NCBI GenBank assembly: GCA_030141605.1
Contig: JAQGDQ010000361.1
Span: 64,001 to 128,000, forward strand
Length of the DNA: 64,000 bases
Origin: Tubiluchus corallicola
Taxonomy: Eukaryota > Priapulida > Priapulimorpha > Priapulimorphida > Tubiluchidae
Direction: 5' to 3'
The position numbers were made by a program, and so were the translations under genes. The notes under the pieces were generated by a model. The model did not search any database. It was not told where the DNA came from and worked only from the letters and a program-made list of their open reading frames with translations. Shown here piece after piece: positions 48,268 to 59,905 of the stretch; position 1 is the first letter of the stretch; each line of letters opens with the position of its first letter.

Positions 48268-48515
48268 GTAGCGTGATCAAAACTGCATGGAGAAATTCAG
48301 TAAGAAAAATGTCAAGAAAACACTGGTATGAAAAATTGGAAAGTTAGTTTCAAAGTAAGAACTATGACGTAAGCGACCTAAGCGTATACAAATGTGAACT
48401 AAACATATGAAAAAGTAAAATGTGGAAGAGAAACTGCTGAAGATGAAGATACCGTGATATCTGTTTTATAAGCATAGTTCTGAAAAGATTTTCAGATGCT
48501 TAGAGTAGCTTAACT

Positions 48516-50510
48516 ATGCTTGCAAGAGGTGCAATTGCTAGTGGTGCTCATATTGCTGGTATTGGCTTTAGAAAGAAAAGAAAGAAACCAAAGGTTCCCA
48601 AAGGACGGATATCGTTCTCCTGGATCGTTTGCATTGTGTTGCTTAGTGGTTTGATTATTATGTGTGCAGGTGGTGCAATGGCTGTGTTCGCATGGTTTTC
48701 TGATGAATTTGCTTCCAAGAAGGTGTCCAATGGCACTGAGACTGTGATCGTTGTGGACAAGACCATGTCCAAGCATCTTAGCAATATGTCATATGTTGGT
48801 CCCTTGTTCATGGGATTTGGCTGTTTTGTGATGATGACCGCATACGTAACAACGTTTGAAGCTCGTGACAGAGCTGCCCTCATTCCAGGAGAACGTGGAC
48901 AGAAAAGAACTCAACGTTCTCTGTATAGCGTGCTAGTTTACAAGGACCCTGCACAGGTGAAACTGGCAGAGAGATGGAATATGATTAATACAAAAGTGGC
49001 AAAATCTCTTTTGGAGATTCCAGTTTTAGAGGTGAACTTAAAAGATGCTTCTACGAGACCTCCACTAACGCCAGTGAAATCTGCACCACACTTGAAACAA
49101 TCTTCAGTGGAGCAGAAGTTTGCTTCTGATACGTGTCTGAACCGCATAAAGTTACGACGGCAAAGTTATCGTGCCTGCAAAACAGAGGAAAGTTCTACGG
49201 ATTCACACATGTATCCACTAGTGCACCATCACCATCATTTACCACCGTTTTCGTCGCGGACTCGGTCACTAGATCATAGCTGTATGTCCTGTGGTGCAAA
49301 TCCTTTACATAAAACCTACGATTCTAGCAGTTCCTTTGCTGCAAGTGTTGATCTTTCAAATGTTATTGTAGATGTGCATCATCAACCCGATGAATTTTCT
49401 AGAAGTTTGCAGAGACTTCCTGTGTACAGCGAAGGTTCTCGGGCATCTCTCTCATTGTCAGACAGACCTCGCACGCCAGTACCTTGCTCAGAACGCCCAA
49501 GAACACCAGTGCCGTTTACAATTCACGAGAATGAGGAGGTGCCACAACATCAATTCAGCTTAGATGTTTTACCGTCTCAAGAAAAACAGATGTTTTTCAA
49601 CGATGGAACCACATCGAAATCATCTCACGTTCAAACTTCACAGAATCGTCGCAAGAGGCCACCACTTGTTCGCCAAAAGCAAGTGATCGATTCAGAAGAC
49701 GCTTCTGAAGTGGGACAACCCGCTAGTTCCGCTGTCTCTGATGGAATGCCTCTAATACATATCTCTTCCATTGACTCAAATAACGCAGAACAGGCAGATC
49801 AGAGTTCAAATCAAAACAATAACTACGATTTGGCTGTTCCCAGGAAATCATTTGATGCTTGCTCAATAGAAATAAAAATAGAAGGTGCTCCTGACAGCCC
49901 ATCGGACAGTCCCATGCGTCCGAGTAAGTCGGCATCTACGCTGACCGCCTCAAATGTGTCTCTTGATGGCCGACGGACAGAACGCTCAAATACCTTTGCA
50001 TCATCAGAAGCAAGAAAGGGATACGATAGTCCAGTGGTACGCAGACATGGCAGCCCTGCAGTGCAGAAACAGAACAGTTTGTCTGTCCCAGGCGTCGAAG
50101 AAAGAGTTGTGTGTCACTATGACGGGGACCGGAATATATCCTCCGATCCGACTTTGCCCAGTAACCAAATTGACAGATTGAAAATGCGATTGAAAAAGCA
50201 AAGCCTCTCTTTACCCCTGGGTGACAGTTTGGTGACAGGCAAGCAGGGCTTGGCGCCGCAGATAAGTCCCATCAGAAAGCACAATGTGAGCCATAGATGC
50301 GAGTACCATGACAGGGATATACATCGACAGCCCCCGTCGCCACGCCTTGTCAAGTTTGCAAATGAATCTTCACCCCTAGTTAGTGATTTTGAGAACTTGC
50401 AGATTCCACAACGTGAGGCTAAGCATCGCGTTTCTTTCGAGGGTATTCCAGAAGAGATGAGGGTGTCACGTCAGTCAAATAATCTTATAGTAAAGACACC
50501 TGGACCCTAA
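48516..50510 (+). CDS. TMEM200: TMEM200-family two-pass membrane protein
   Basis: The 664-aa product has a short basic N-terminus (KKRKKPK at about 20-26), membrane helix 1 at about 34-60, an outward loop with NGT and NMS glycosylation sites (72 and 90), and helix 2 at about 95-113. The remaining 550 residues form a Ser/Pro-rich cytoplasmic tail. The pairs PKGRISFSWIV...AMAVFAWF and VGPLFMGFGCFVMM...FEARDRA parallel RGKIRLYSPSGF...AMAVLGYW and LGPFTMGIGIFIFI...HENRDK of vertebrate TMEM200A (DUF2371, recalled, not searched). The tail shows HHHHH at 237-241, a tandem RPRTPVP at 317-323 and 327-333, and many SP/TP sites that could be kinase targets. A TAG lies in frame 15 nt before the ATG, fixing the start. 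Coding is in one exon. The molecular function of the family is poorly known. Confidence 0.88.
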   Translation: MLARGAIASGAHIAGIGFRKKRKKPKVPKGRISFSWIVCIVLLSGLIIMCAGGAMAVFAWFSDEFASKKVSNGTETVIVVDKTMSKHLSNMSYVGPLFMGFGCFVMMTAYVTTFEARDRAALIPGERGQKRTQRSLYSVLVYKDPAQVKLAERWNMINTKVAKSLLEIPVLEVNLKDASTRPPLTPVKSAPHLKQSSVEQKFASDTCLNRIKLRRQSYRACKTEESSTDSHMYPLVHHHHHLPPFSSRTRSLDHSCMSCGANPLHKTYDSSSSFAASVDLSNVIVDVHHQPDEFSRSLQRLPVYSEGSRASLSLSDRPRTPVPCSERPRTPVPFTIHENEEVPQHQFSLDVLPSQEKQMFFNDGTTSKSSHVQTSQNRRKRPPLVRQKQVIDSEDASEVGQPASSAVSDGMPLIHISSIDSNNAEQADQSSNQNNNYDLAVPRKSFDACSIEIKIEGAPDSPSDSPMRPSKSASTLTASNVSLDGRRTERSNTFASSEARKGYDSPVVRRHGSPAVQKQNSLSVPGVEERVVCHYDGDRNISSDPTLPSNQIDRLKMRLKKQSLSLPLGDSLVTGKQGLAPQISPIRKHNVSHRCEYHDRDIHRQPPSPRLVKFANESSPLVSDFENLQIPQREAKHRVSFEGIPEEMRVSRQSNNLIVKTPGP

Positions 50511-50690
50511 GTGCCCACATAGAATAGATTTTTATTGTAATGCTGTACATTACTGTACGAAGGGCCAAATTCTCCTGTTAGGATGTAGCCTAGGGTCCTC
50601 AAGCTTGGAACCCCTCAAGCTTTGGCAGCATTTAGTAAAAATCTGTTTTTTCACTACATTTGTGTTGACATACATGCTAAGTTTTTTTGC

Positions 50691-50696
50691 AATAAA
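50691..50696 (+). promoter_or_regulatory. Polyadenylation signal for the TMEM200-like gene
   Basis: AATAAA lies 181 nt after the stop codon, the first such hexamer on this strand after the gene. A second A-rich AAATAAA follows near 50740. Confidence 0.5.
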
Positions 50697-50853
50697 TAAC
50701 AAAATAGTGGTATTTCTTAAAGAACATTTTTGTTAAGAAATAAAAAATAGCTTAGTTTATTTAAAGAATTTGCAATAAGTTTATATATATATATGGCAGT
50801 CGCTAAAATATATCACGGGTAAAAAATATTCATGACGACGTGGGTGAGTTAGA

Positions 50854-50925
50854 GGGTGGTTCCATTTGAGAGGGCCCATAATTTCATTATACTAGGGGCC
50901 TCAAAAAGGTCATAATTCGCCCCTG
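50854..50925 (-). mobile_element. Terminal fragment of a CAGGGCC-type hAT-like element
   Basis: Reversed, it begins CAGGGGCGAATTATGACC and continues TTTTTGAGGCCCCTAG and TAATGAAATTATGGG. This matches the left end of the element at 14930-15310. The rest is missing. Confidence 0.6.
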
Positions 50926-51341
50926 TCTGTACGGAATATTGGGCAATTTAAAGTTTCTCCTGAGCACATAAACAAATCATATGGTCTAGACTTGTACGAA
51001 ACATAAAATTGTTTTTTGTGTTAAGCTTTGCAGCTTTTAATTTTATTATATGCCTAGTTGATGATTCGAGCCGACACTTGAGCTTTTCATTTTTCATAAA
51101 CTTATTTTATCATTAGCATTAAATTAACCGAAGCCTAGTTATAAGCTGGTTCTTTACTAGGCCATGCAAAATGAATTCAGGTTATAATGTCATAGGTAAA
51201 AAAGTCACAGGAAAAAAGAAATAACCCTAACCCTAGCCTTAGTTCTTAATGTAACTATAGCCACAATCCTAACCCCTAACCCTAACTATATTTCTAGCCC
51301 TGACACCAAGATATCGACCAAAACGTGACTTTTTTCGCATA
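50926..51341. other. Unassigned DNA with telomere-like heptads
   Basis: AACCCTAACCCTAGCC near 51225 and AACCCCTAACCCTAAC near 51270 are short interstitial telomere-like tracts. No other feature. Confidence 0.45.
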
Positions 51342-51342
51342 C

Positions 51343-51360
51343 ATACACACACACACACAC

Positions 51361-51418
<58 letters not shown>

Positions 51419-51424
51419 GCATAT
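51343..51424. repeat. (CA)n/(CGCA)n microsatellite
   Basis: CA dinucleotides flank a central CGCA block, the same design as at 23098-23150. Confidence 0.95.
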
Positions 51425-52310
51425 GCACATATGCATATATAGTGGTGTCAATGTGTGCAAGTCATGTATTGCCAGTTAATAATAGATTTAAAACGTTTTC
51501 TGTTTTATTACGTTATGGTACTTAAAAATAAATTCTGATTGACTTGAATACTTTTGTTTGATTACCTAATGTTCTTTCCAAAATTGTGACTTTTTCGGCC
51601 ATTATAAATTTATCGTGACTTTTCTCGTGTGACTTTTTTCTGTGAGATTTTTCCTGTGGTTCTATTACCGGTCACTTGCAAAATTTATCCGTTGTAGAGT
51701 CTGTTTCATCACACAAGTCTGTTTCGCAATAGCTTCTCTATACTGCAATCCCTATTAGAGGCATAATGTTCATTGACTGCATATATGATTACATATATTG
51801 ATCATGATTTTTAATAACACTATTGCACTTTGTCTTGGCATATCCTACTTAGTTTCTGGAACGAGTATTTACTTATGTATCAATCCGCAAGCGTATTACA
51901 TTGTCTTGTTTTTGCCCCATCACATCAATGCCCTCTCTAGTGATAACTATGCACCAATACCCTTTTTACCATTTATTGTTATGATGTTTTATTTCTGATT
52001 AAGCAGAAACTGTTGATTGTTAACGTTATTATTATTATGCAAGAATAAACTAGCTGTTTTGGTGAAAGAATAAGCAGAGAGTTGTATTTGCATATTAAAT
52101 TAACTGTAGCCAAATTAATTTGAAGAGTGGGAAAGCTTGCGATTACATTTAAAAGAAAACAGGACTTTTTTGAGGTACAGTATTTTCCAGACCCTCAAAT
52201 GAGTTTAATTTTCCAACGACAGAATTGCTGTGTTGACAGTGAAACTGGAAAGTCTGGCCTACTTCAAATTTATAAGTTTAAAATTTAACTTTTTTATTCG
52301 TGGCTGACGA
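51425..52310. other. Unassigned DNA
   Basis: No supportable gene or repeat. Confidence 0.35.
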
Positions 52311-52875
52311 AAGATTTCCCAAGACTATTCTGACGTCATAACATAATTTTCCTATTCTGACGTTATAACATGATTTTCCAAGACTATTCCGATGTCATAA
52401 CATGATTTTCCAAGACCATTCCGACGTCATAACGTGATTTTCCAAGACTATTCTGACGTCATAACATGATTTTCCAAGACTATTCTGACGTCATAACATG
52501 ATTTCCCAAGACTATTCTGACAACATAATGCAATTTTCCAAGACTATTCTGATGTAATTACATGATTTTCCGAGACTACTCTGACGTCATAACATGATTT
52601 TCCAAGACTACTCTGACGTCATAATATGATTTTCCAAGACTATTCCGACGTCATAACATGATTTTCCAAGACTATTCCGACGTCATAACATGATTTTCCA
52701 AGACTATTCTGACGACATAACATGATTTTCCTAGACTACGCTGACTTTATAACATGATTTCACATAACTATTCTGACGTGGATAACATGATTTCCAAGAC
52801 CGTTCTGACGTCATAACATGATTTCCCTTAACTATTCTGACGTCATAACATGATTTCCCTTAACTATTCTGACGT
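52311..52875. repeat. 32-bp minisatellite carrying CRE palindromes, about 18 units
   Basis: The unit is CCAAGACTATTCTGACGTCA plus TAACATGATTTT. Perfect TGACGTCA, the consensus CRE bound by CREB/ATF proteins, occurs at 52331, 52454, 52486, 52582, 52614, 52806 and 52838. Three more units read CGACGTCA and the rest are one to three changes away. The array starts about 1.8 kb past the TMEM200-like stop codon. Confidence 0.92.
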
Positions 52876-53313
52876 GTAGTGACACGGACACCGTCTATAT
52901 TATCTGCAATGCGTATCCGAAAATAGCAACCACTGTGCCCATCTGAACAGGAACGTCGGTAAGCAGAAATCAGGCTTCTGAAGTGATTCTTTAATATAAA
53001 TCAGTCTTAAAGTATTTGTCTTAGCATAATAGACCTCAGGCCATTTTGGGCTATGGTTTGAACTTGCACTGTTTTTGATTATGGCCTTTATGTGTTGCAA
53101 TTTAAATGTACTTTTTAGTTTTTTTGCTTGCGGACGATCACACACTAATGCGGAATGTTACTTATAAACGTTTTTCTTTTCCTTCAGTAGTAGGAGTAGC
53201 TTATACATGTATTATGCTAAATATTAAAAGGAAAGTAGAAACTATTATAGTAGGAATTAAAAGGAAATTAGAAGCTAATTAATCTAGAACAAAAAAGGTC
53301 GAAACTGGTACAT

Positions 53314-53318
<5 letters not shown>
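52876..53318. other. Unassigned DNA
   Basis: The phrase CAATGCGTATCCGAAAATAG near 52907 vaguely recalls family B. Nothing else is supportable. Confidence 0.35.

Positions 53319-53377
<59 letters not shown>
53319..53377. repeat. (GA)n microsatellite
   Basis: About 57 bp of pure GA. Confidence 0.95.
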
Positions 53378-53379
<2 letters not shown>

Positions 53380-53797
53380 TTGTAAAGTTTCTGAACCCAT
53401 TTAGTTGTTACGTTACATGATAGGCCCTACATTATTTGCAGCGTCACCTAAATGATCAGCGTCACACTAAATGCGCCACCTAAATGATCATTCGAAATCC
53501 AAATATAGAATCGGACTTTAAACAGTGCAGCTCATTTTCGCACACAGCGGATTTCCGGTTTAATAATTCATGAATAATAACAAGTTGGCGAGATCATTCA
53601 ATATTTCATGCGGTTATGGAGCTCAGTTGTAAAGGAAACCTTTATAACGTCTGTGAATTGTTTAACGTCTCTTCAATGTCATGTCCTTGTCAACGACCTA
53701 GAATCTTAGATTTGCGTATTTGTTAGCTCTTGGTAAGCGACTAGACAATATGACAGTCTGGATCCAAACAGATTGCTTGAAAATTTGATTTTCAAGA

Positions 53798-53882
53798 AGA
53801 AGAAGAAGAAGAAGAAGAAGAAGAAGATGAAGATGAAGATGAAGAAGAAGATAAAGAAAAAGAAGAAGAAGGAAAAAGATAA
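53798..53882. repeat. (GAA)n/(GAT)n tract
   Basis: GAA triplets with GAT interruptions. The Lys-rich frame over it is an artefact. Confidence 0.9.
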
Positions 53883-53884
53883 GG

Positions 53885-54236
<352 letters not shown>

Positions 54237-54270
54237 CACTGTCGTCATCATCATCCTCCTCCTCATCATC

Positions 54271-54478
54271 ATTATTATATTATGTGCGTGACATAGGGAA
54301 AATCAACATCCAACATTGACTTCATATTTGCCTTCATTTAATATGTAAAATTAAATTGTGTACAAACAAAATTTTACAGCCTCTGCAAATTAATTAAAGA
54401 CACTATCACACTGACGAAATTTTCCCATTTTATAATAAAACCGTCATTCTTTATACAGACTCTAAATTAATTTTAAAC
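54271..54478 (-). repeat. Dispersed repeat flanked by microsatellites, copy 2
   Basis: Reverse complement of 40703-40918. It shares GTGCGTGACATAGGGAAAAT, ACAAACAAAATTTTACAGCC and TTTATACAGACTCTAAATTAA. A CATCAT tract lies on its left, as the reverse of the ATG tract of copy 1. Confidence 0.7.
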
Positions 54479-54809
54479 AGAGTCTAATTAACTCTAATTA
54501 AATTAACTCTAATTAACTAAGTGTAATTATGAATAAATAACTATGCATACATCTTTGCCATCATCATATTTTTAACGACAGAATTATGCCACAAAAAGTA
54601 ATGCATGTCGTCTACAACAAGGAACCTGTTTTTCGGAGTTATCTAGGTCAACAGGTAAAAGGCTATCTGGTAAGTTTGTTTCATAGGTAGAAACATGTAA
54701 AGAGTGTCATGTATTGAGCGTCCCGAACAATGGCATCTATTTTACCACAAGGTTTAGAAAGATAACCAGCAAGTTCTGTTCGAGTGTTAAATATCTCGAT
54801 AAGCCCTGA
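54479..54809. other. Unassigned DNA
   Basis: No supportable feature beyond a short AATTAACTCT duplication near 54485. Confidence 0.35.
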
Positions 54810-54882
54810 GGTGAGCGAGATTCGAACCCAAAACCTCTGGATCCACAGCCAAGTGTGTAACTACTCGGCCGGTAGTTTCCTC
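54810..54882 (-). pseudogene. tRNA-His(GTG)-like pseudogene or SINE head
   Basis: Minus strand: CGGCCGAGTAGTTACA resembles an A box and GGGTTCGAATCTC a B box. The anticodon loop is CTGTGGA in a stem CTTGG/TCCAG that pairs only partly, giving a putative GTG anticodon. Acceptor pairing is poor. Confidence 0.55.
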
Positions 54883-55504
54883 TTTCTGTCATTCTGTAGA
54901 AGCCAGGACCAGATAAACGCATCAGATAAAATGAAAGAAAATGTTATTTTTCTTCTTCTGCTTCTCAAAATGATACCCATGTGACGTAGGCATCTCTGTT
55001 CCTACAGGCTCTTTATGTATAACAGAAGGCTACAACAGTGACAAATTTACTTATATATTAAAGGTAGTCATATCTATAATGTAATACATATGTGTAAGAG
55101 ATAAATAAACATGTTTATGTCTATGTCTATGCCACGTGTACGTTTTATCAAAATGTAAGCGCAGTATAAGTGTAGTTTATTACTTCAATAAAACTCAAGA
55201 GGCACTAGATTACACTACAGAGCAAGATCAACGCAGAACTAATTAAGATAAAAGCAATATTGGTAAATATTAGCAAAATAACGGCATTTTATTCATTACG
55301 TTAGTTAACACTTGGAAGCTATGCGTTAAAAATATGAATTTCTCTAACGAACAAGCAAAATTGCCCACTTTTTTAAGTGTTCGTATACTTTTTGGCAATG
55401 TGCTAAACGTACAAACTTTATGTCATTTTGTACGAGTAGATCTGATTAAGTTGTACAAATCCCACTATAGTATTTGTTTTCTACTGTAATTGCTAGCTGT
55501 GTAA
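54883..55504. other. Unassigned DNA
   Basis: May include the body of the SINE whose head is at 54810-54882, but on the minus strand that would lie at lower coordinates. Nothing else is seen. Confidence 0.3.
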
Positions 55505-55845
55505 GGTAGTCTAACGCTGTATCAAATATGTAAATTTAAACTTAGATAACATTGTGTAAACTTTGAAAATATAATCAGAGCATTCATAGCACACGTGTTA
55601 ATAACTCAGTAAAAATTTAAATTACTGTATCTTGTCAATAGGATTAAAAATACGCTTTTGGTTAGTGAGTGGGTGCACCCTGTACGGTGAGCCAGCGATA
55701 TTTTACCAATTGGCACAAACATTTTAAGTTACTATTTTAGTTAAATAAGCCTTTCCAGCATTTAAGCGAAATGCTAAGTAATATAGATTTGCATGGAAAG
55801 TTTCTTGGAACATAATATAATATTTCCTTTTCTTCCCCTGATAGC
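55505..55845 (-). mobile_element. Repeat family A, reverse copy
   Basis: Shares CTAACGCTGTATCAAA, GAGCATTCATAGCACACG, CAGCGATATTTTACCA and TTTTCTTCCCCTGAT with the copy at 17111-17520. The start is missing. Confidence 0.65.
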
Positions 55846-56223
55846 TTTTAAGTGTTAATACACCAAAATGATCCATTACTAGAGAACATAAGGCGAATGC
55901 ACATGTAACTCGAATCAGCGACGCTGGTTACAATTTTCGTACGGCAGGTTCTTTTATTTGGTAACTTCTCTTTAGCTATGGAAAATCAGATCAAACAAAT
56001 GGAACATGTCTGCTTAGGTAATATGATGTTAAGGTGGACCAGATAGAATTTACGCTCTTATAAACACTTGCCTTATAAATTATTTGACTTTAAACTGCTT
56101 CGAACATCTTCGTTTCATTTTTGTCGAATAAAAGAGCGGCTTAAAATAAAATAAAGAAGAAAAAACTTTTGGTTAGTTTCTTCGAACACAGTTGAAAGGA
56201 AACAATCCAGCTCAAGGGGTAAA
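55846..56223. other. Unassigned DNA
   Basis: Probably more decayed sequence of the LINE that becomes readable at 56224. No frame is supportable. Confidence 0.3.
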
Positions 56224-56553
56224 GTGGTCATTGTCATTGTCAACTTCCAAACTTCAGAAGACAGAGACAAAGTTCTGAAGAAAAAACCAAAATTAAAAGA
56301 CTCTACTACCTTTAATAAAGTATACATTAATCCAAATTGGTCAAAACAGGAGAGAACTGCCTACGCCAATATGAAAACGATTATAAACACAATAGGCAAG
56401 GACCAGTTGGTGCTAGAGGGAAATCGGCTGATTAGGAGACCCAGCAACGCAAGTAGTAGCAACAGGAAACGTCTAGCTTCCAAAAACAGAACTCAACAAG
56501 GTGGAAACGCTGTGCGTAGAAAAGACAATGATCAACGCCTGGGAAATTTGTAG
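56224..56553 (+). pseudogene. LINE ORF1 C-terminal fragment
   Basis: A 109-codon frame reads FQTSEDRDKVLKKKPKLKD, then VYINPNWSKQERTAYANMK, then LVLEGNRLIRR. This is the pattern of the ORF1 C-terminal domain of CR1/L2-like elements (nucleic-acid chaperone, after an RRM-like or coiled-coil part). A basic tail follows and it stops at 56553. About 20 bp later the ORF2 endonuclease becomes readable, as expected for adjacent ORFs. Confidence 0.65.
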
Positions 56554-56559
56554 CAGAAG

Positions 56560-57690
56560 AGTCTCAATTAAACTGTGTTTTGTTCAACGCCAGATCGCTG
56601 AAAAATAAAGTTGCAGACTTGGAAGCCTTTCTACAAACTGAGTCACCGGACATTGTTTTAATAACGGAAACATGGGTAGACGATAGCGTCCCTTCTGCAC
56701 TGCTTGGTTTGAATGGCAGTTACAGGGTGTTCCGGCGTGATCCAACCGGTTGGTGGAGTCGCTATCGTAGTGAAATGATCGCTAAAATCTGTCGAAGTTT
56801 TCTTACCCCACTTGTTATAATGACTGCGAACTTGTAGACGTTCTTGTCAACGCACCCTCCAGAGTAATTTGTTCGTACATTCCGCCTAATGATGATACTA
56901 ATTAATTTGAGAATTTTAGTAATTGTATTGCTGTGTTATGTAAAGTTCAAACGCCTTGTGTTTTAGCTGATGATTTTAACTGTCCACTTTTTAACATAAG
57001 GGATTTTGCCTATCCTGATACAACTTTCTACACAACATTCGCTAATTGCATTCAAGAGTCTGGTTTTAGCCAATTAGTCACTGAACCAACCCGAGTTAAT
57101 GGTATTTTAGAACTTGTATTTACAAACGATGTGTATCTCGGTTAACGGTTAACGCGCCCTTTTCAACATCCGATCATTGCTCTGTTACTCTTAAACTCTG
57201 ATCGCCCAACCAACACATTAATTACGAACGTTACAGAGTTCATGATTTCTGCAAAGCAAAACTTGCAGATTTCTCAAATTATTTGTCAAATATTGACTGG
57301 TGTAGTCAATTTTCGATTCACATGTTTGTAAATAGTTTGTGGTGCAAATTTGTGAGAATTTTACACTTTGATATTGAAAATTATATGTGGTTACACAAAA
57401 GTGTCGTTATAGAAATTAGCAATCACAGTCGCAATATTGGTATAGAAAAACGATTTCTTTTTTACACGTCAGAGGGCGCTCTTAAACTGTAGGTTGTCTC
57501 TGAAATCATGGATGACTCTCGAAAGACAAACTGTAAGTGGGAAGCTTTTTAGACCTATAAAATTAAGCCGAATGTTTGTGGCCTATATTCAAAATAGCAG
57601 CAACTTTTGTTTTGAATTTAATTTTAATGCAAAACTTGTGATGCTGTCAGATAAAATCAGTTCACAAGTTGGTCTGATTTAACATACAAA
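56560..57690 (+). pseudogene. LINE ORF2 endonuclease domain, broken
   Basis: An apurinic-endonuclease-type domain is read in pieces: NARSLKNKVADLEAFLQTE with PDIVLITETWVDD (56583-56690), CSYIPPNDD near 56870, LADDFNCPLFNIRD (56955-57005), GFSQLVTEPTR (57062-57094), and APFSTSDHCSVTL near 57150. Then come LSNIDWCSQFS and VNSLWCKF of the linker to the RT. At least three frameshifts separate them. The usual GDFN is DDFN here, so a catalytic-loop Gly is changed. No RT core is seen after 57690, so the copy is truncated as well as dead. Confidence 0.75.
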
Positions 57691-57961
57691 AGCGCCGCGC
57701 ACATTTCTCTGTTTAGAAATGCAGCACGCGTGTTATTATGAAAGTTCAATTAACGCTGTTAGGGTGAGTGACCCCTTTTTACAAGTGTTTGGAATATAGA
57801 TGCAATTTATACTAAATGCGTTTAAATTTATCCACATAATTCTCTATTCCTTTCTCATTTTCTTTCTCTTTTTCTCTTTCTTCTTGTTCTTGCACTGTCT
57901 GTCTGTGTGCCCGCCTATCTTTCTAACGATCTGTCTGCTTATCCGTCTATTTCTCCCTATT

Positions 57962-58270
57962 CGCTCACTCTCTCTCTCTCTCCCTCAGTCGCACTTGCTT
58001 TGTTTTTCTCCTTTTTTGCACGACATCACTCACTCACTTATTCACTCACTCACTCGCACACTCACTCACTCGCACACTCACTCACTCGCACACTCACTCA
58101 CTCACTCACTCACACCACTCACTCACTCACTCACCCTCTCACTCACTCACTCACTCACTCACTCACTCACTCACTCACTCACTCACTCACTCACACAACT
58201 CACTCACTCACTCACTCACTCACTCACACACTCACTCACTCGTTCACTCACTCACTCACTCACTCACTAA
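57962..58270. repeat. (ACTC)n tetranucleotide array
   Basis: CTCT-rich lead-in to about 58025, then ACTC units with CGCA and ACAC interruptions. The Thr-His-Ser-Leu frames are artefacts. Confidence 0.95.
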
Positions 58271-58324
58271 CCTGCCAAGTTTGCAGTCCATGAGATTAAT
58301 AATAATAATAATAATAAGAAGAAG

Positions 58325-58545
58325 AAAACCAGACGCGTCTGCTTTCCGACTGGGAGGTCATGAGTTCGGTGCCACAGCTGATTAATACCAAAGTCTTTAA
58401 AAATAATACTTGCTGTTGCCCTGCCTGGTATTTAGTGTAAACGTGGTTAATAAAAACCTCTGGAAATAATTACTTCTGTTATGTATTTTGGAATTGTCAT
58501 TTAAGCTTAGGTTAAAAAAATTCAAAAGTCTACTTTAATTAAAGA
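58325..58545 (+). mobile_element. tRNA-derived SINE with head and body
   Basis: The head carries a B box-like GGTCATGAGTTCGGTGCC. The body follows with GTCTTTAAAAATAATACTTG, CTGTTGCCCTGCCTGG and CTTCTGTTATGTA, matching 53930-54040. The 3' end reads AATTAAAGATTACTATTATT and runs into a triplet tract. A reversed, interrupted relative is at 61325-61395. Confidence 0.65.
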
Positions 58546-58740
58546 TTACTATTATTGTTGTTGCTGATGTTGTTATTGTTGTCGTTGTCGTTGTCGTTGT
58601 TGTCATTATCATCGTTGTCGTATTAGTAGTAGTAGTAGTCGTCATCGTCATCGTCGTCGTCGTCATCATCATCATCATCACCACCACCACCTCCGCCACC
58701 ACCATCATCATCATCATCATTAATATTATTGTTATTATCG
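58546..58740. repeat. Mixed (TTG/TCG/TCA/CCA) triplet tract
   Basis: Triplet-rich continuation of the SINE tail, drifting from TTG to TCG to TCA and CCA. Confidence 0.9.
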
Positions 58741-59030
58741 GTATCAGAATATCTTAATACTCTTTCTAGTAATTACTAAAGAAGTATAAATATAAATATA
58801 AAAAGCAAAAGACAGATAATGATAAAAGACAAGAACTACATAACACCAGTCACAAATCCTGTTATTGAACATTTCTGTGCATTTCTTGAAGCATCCCATG
58901 GCGCTTTAATGTTTCCTTGGGCTGGATTCTCACTGACCTACGAAATACAAGTCGAATTAGTTGGCAAAGTTACAAATAACAAAAGCTACTTGTAAACAGA
59001 AAAGCAGCTTTCACAACTGTAACAAGAACA
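58741..59030. other. Unassigned DNA
   Basis: No supportable feature. Confidence 0.3.
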
Positions 59031-59196
59031 AGAACAAAAATAATAACAAGAAGAAAAAGCAAGAACAGGCAGCTGCAGTAGCAGCAACAGCAACAGTAGC
59101 ACCACCACTACTACCACCACCAGCAGCAGCAGCAGCAGTAGATACAACAGTAACAAGAAAAAGAAGAAAAAAGAGAAGAAGAAGAAGAAGAAGAAG

Positions 59197-59228
<32 letters not shown>
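59031..59228. repeat. (CAG/CAA/CCA) and (GAA)n triplet tract
   Basis: Triplet-rich sequence ending in about 50 bp of pure GAA/AAG. The 117-codon Lys/Arg/Ala frame over it is an artefact. Confidence 0.9.
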
Positions 59229-59229
<1 letters not shown>

Positions 59230-59905
59230 ATTAAGAGTACTGCAGGTCAGGACTAACCCAAAGAGGCTTCAGGGTAAAACGTTTCGTCTAAAACCACTTA
59301 TAACAAGGAAGTAGCAATTACAATAATTACAGAATATTTTGTGGTGCTGCTCTTTAAAGTTTTTTATGTTGAGTAGTGTAATTGCCAGCAGTATTACTTT
59401 ATTTAGTATAATAGAATTTACATAAATGTTTAAGACACTATTACTCTATTACTTAATCAATGGCATTAGTGTTTTAGAAATTCACTTACAAGAAGACTAA
59501 AATAGTCGCAAAGTAAGATTGTAAAAAGAAAAGAAAAAAGAAACAGCCACTTTTAGTAATGCTATAGTAATAATAAAACAATAACTAATTATTTTGGAAG
59601 TAAAAGTCGCTCAGTTATTTGTGAATGGCGCCGGATTGGTTGGTTATCAGTCGGTGGATCAGTGCATTTTGCTCTGCTATGAATAGATGGCGCCACGACA
59701 CAAATAGTCTTCGAGCAAAATTGGCCTGAAAAACCAACATGACTATCTTTTGGCGTTGTTAATTATTAGTTTTAATAGTTATCAAACTTATCATCATTTG
59801 TAGTTCTTGCCTTTCTGGGATTTTGTCTGCTTGATTTTCGCGGAATTAATTTAACTCCTCGAGATTTTTGTATTTTTGCTATTTTCTCGTGGCAAACTCT
59901 TCGTC
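59229..59905. other. Unassigned DNA, possible upstream region of the 59906 frame
   Basis: The part 59620-59900 is less AT-rich, with GGCGCC twice (59629, 59690). It could be a promoter or 5' UTR, but I see no definite element. Confidence 0.25.

Noticed and set aside
52311-52875. CRISPR-like array of 32-bp units
   Set aside because: The units are contiguous with no unique spacers, so it is a minisatellite.
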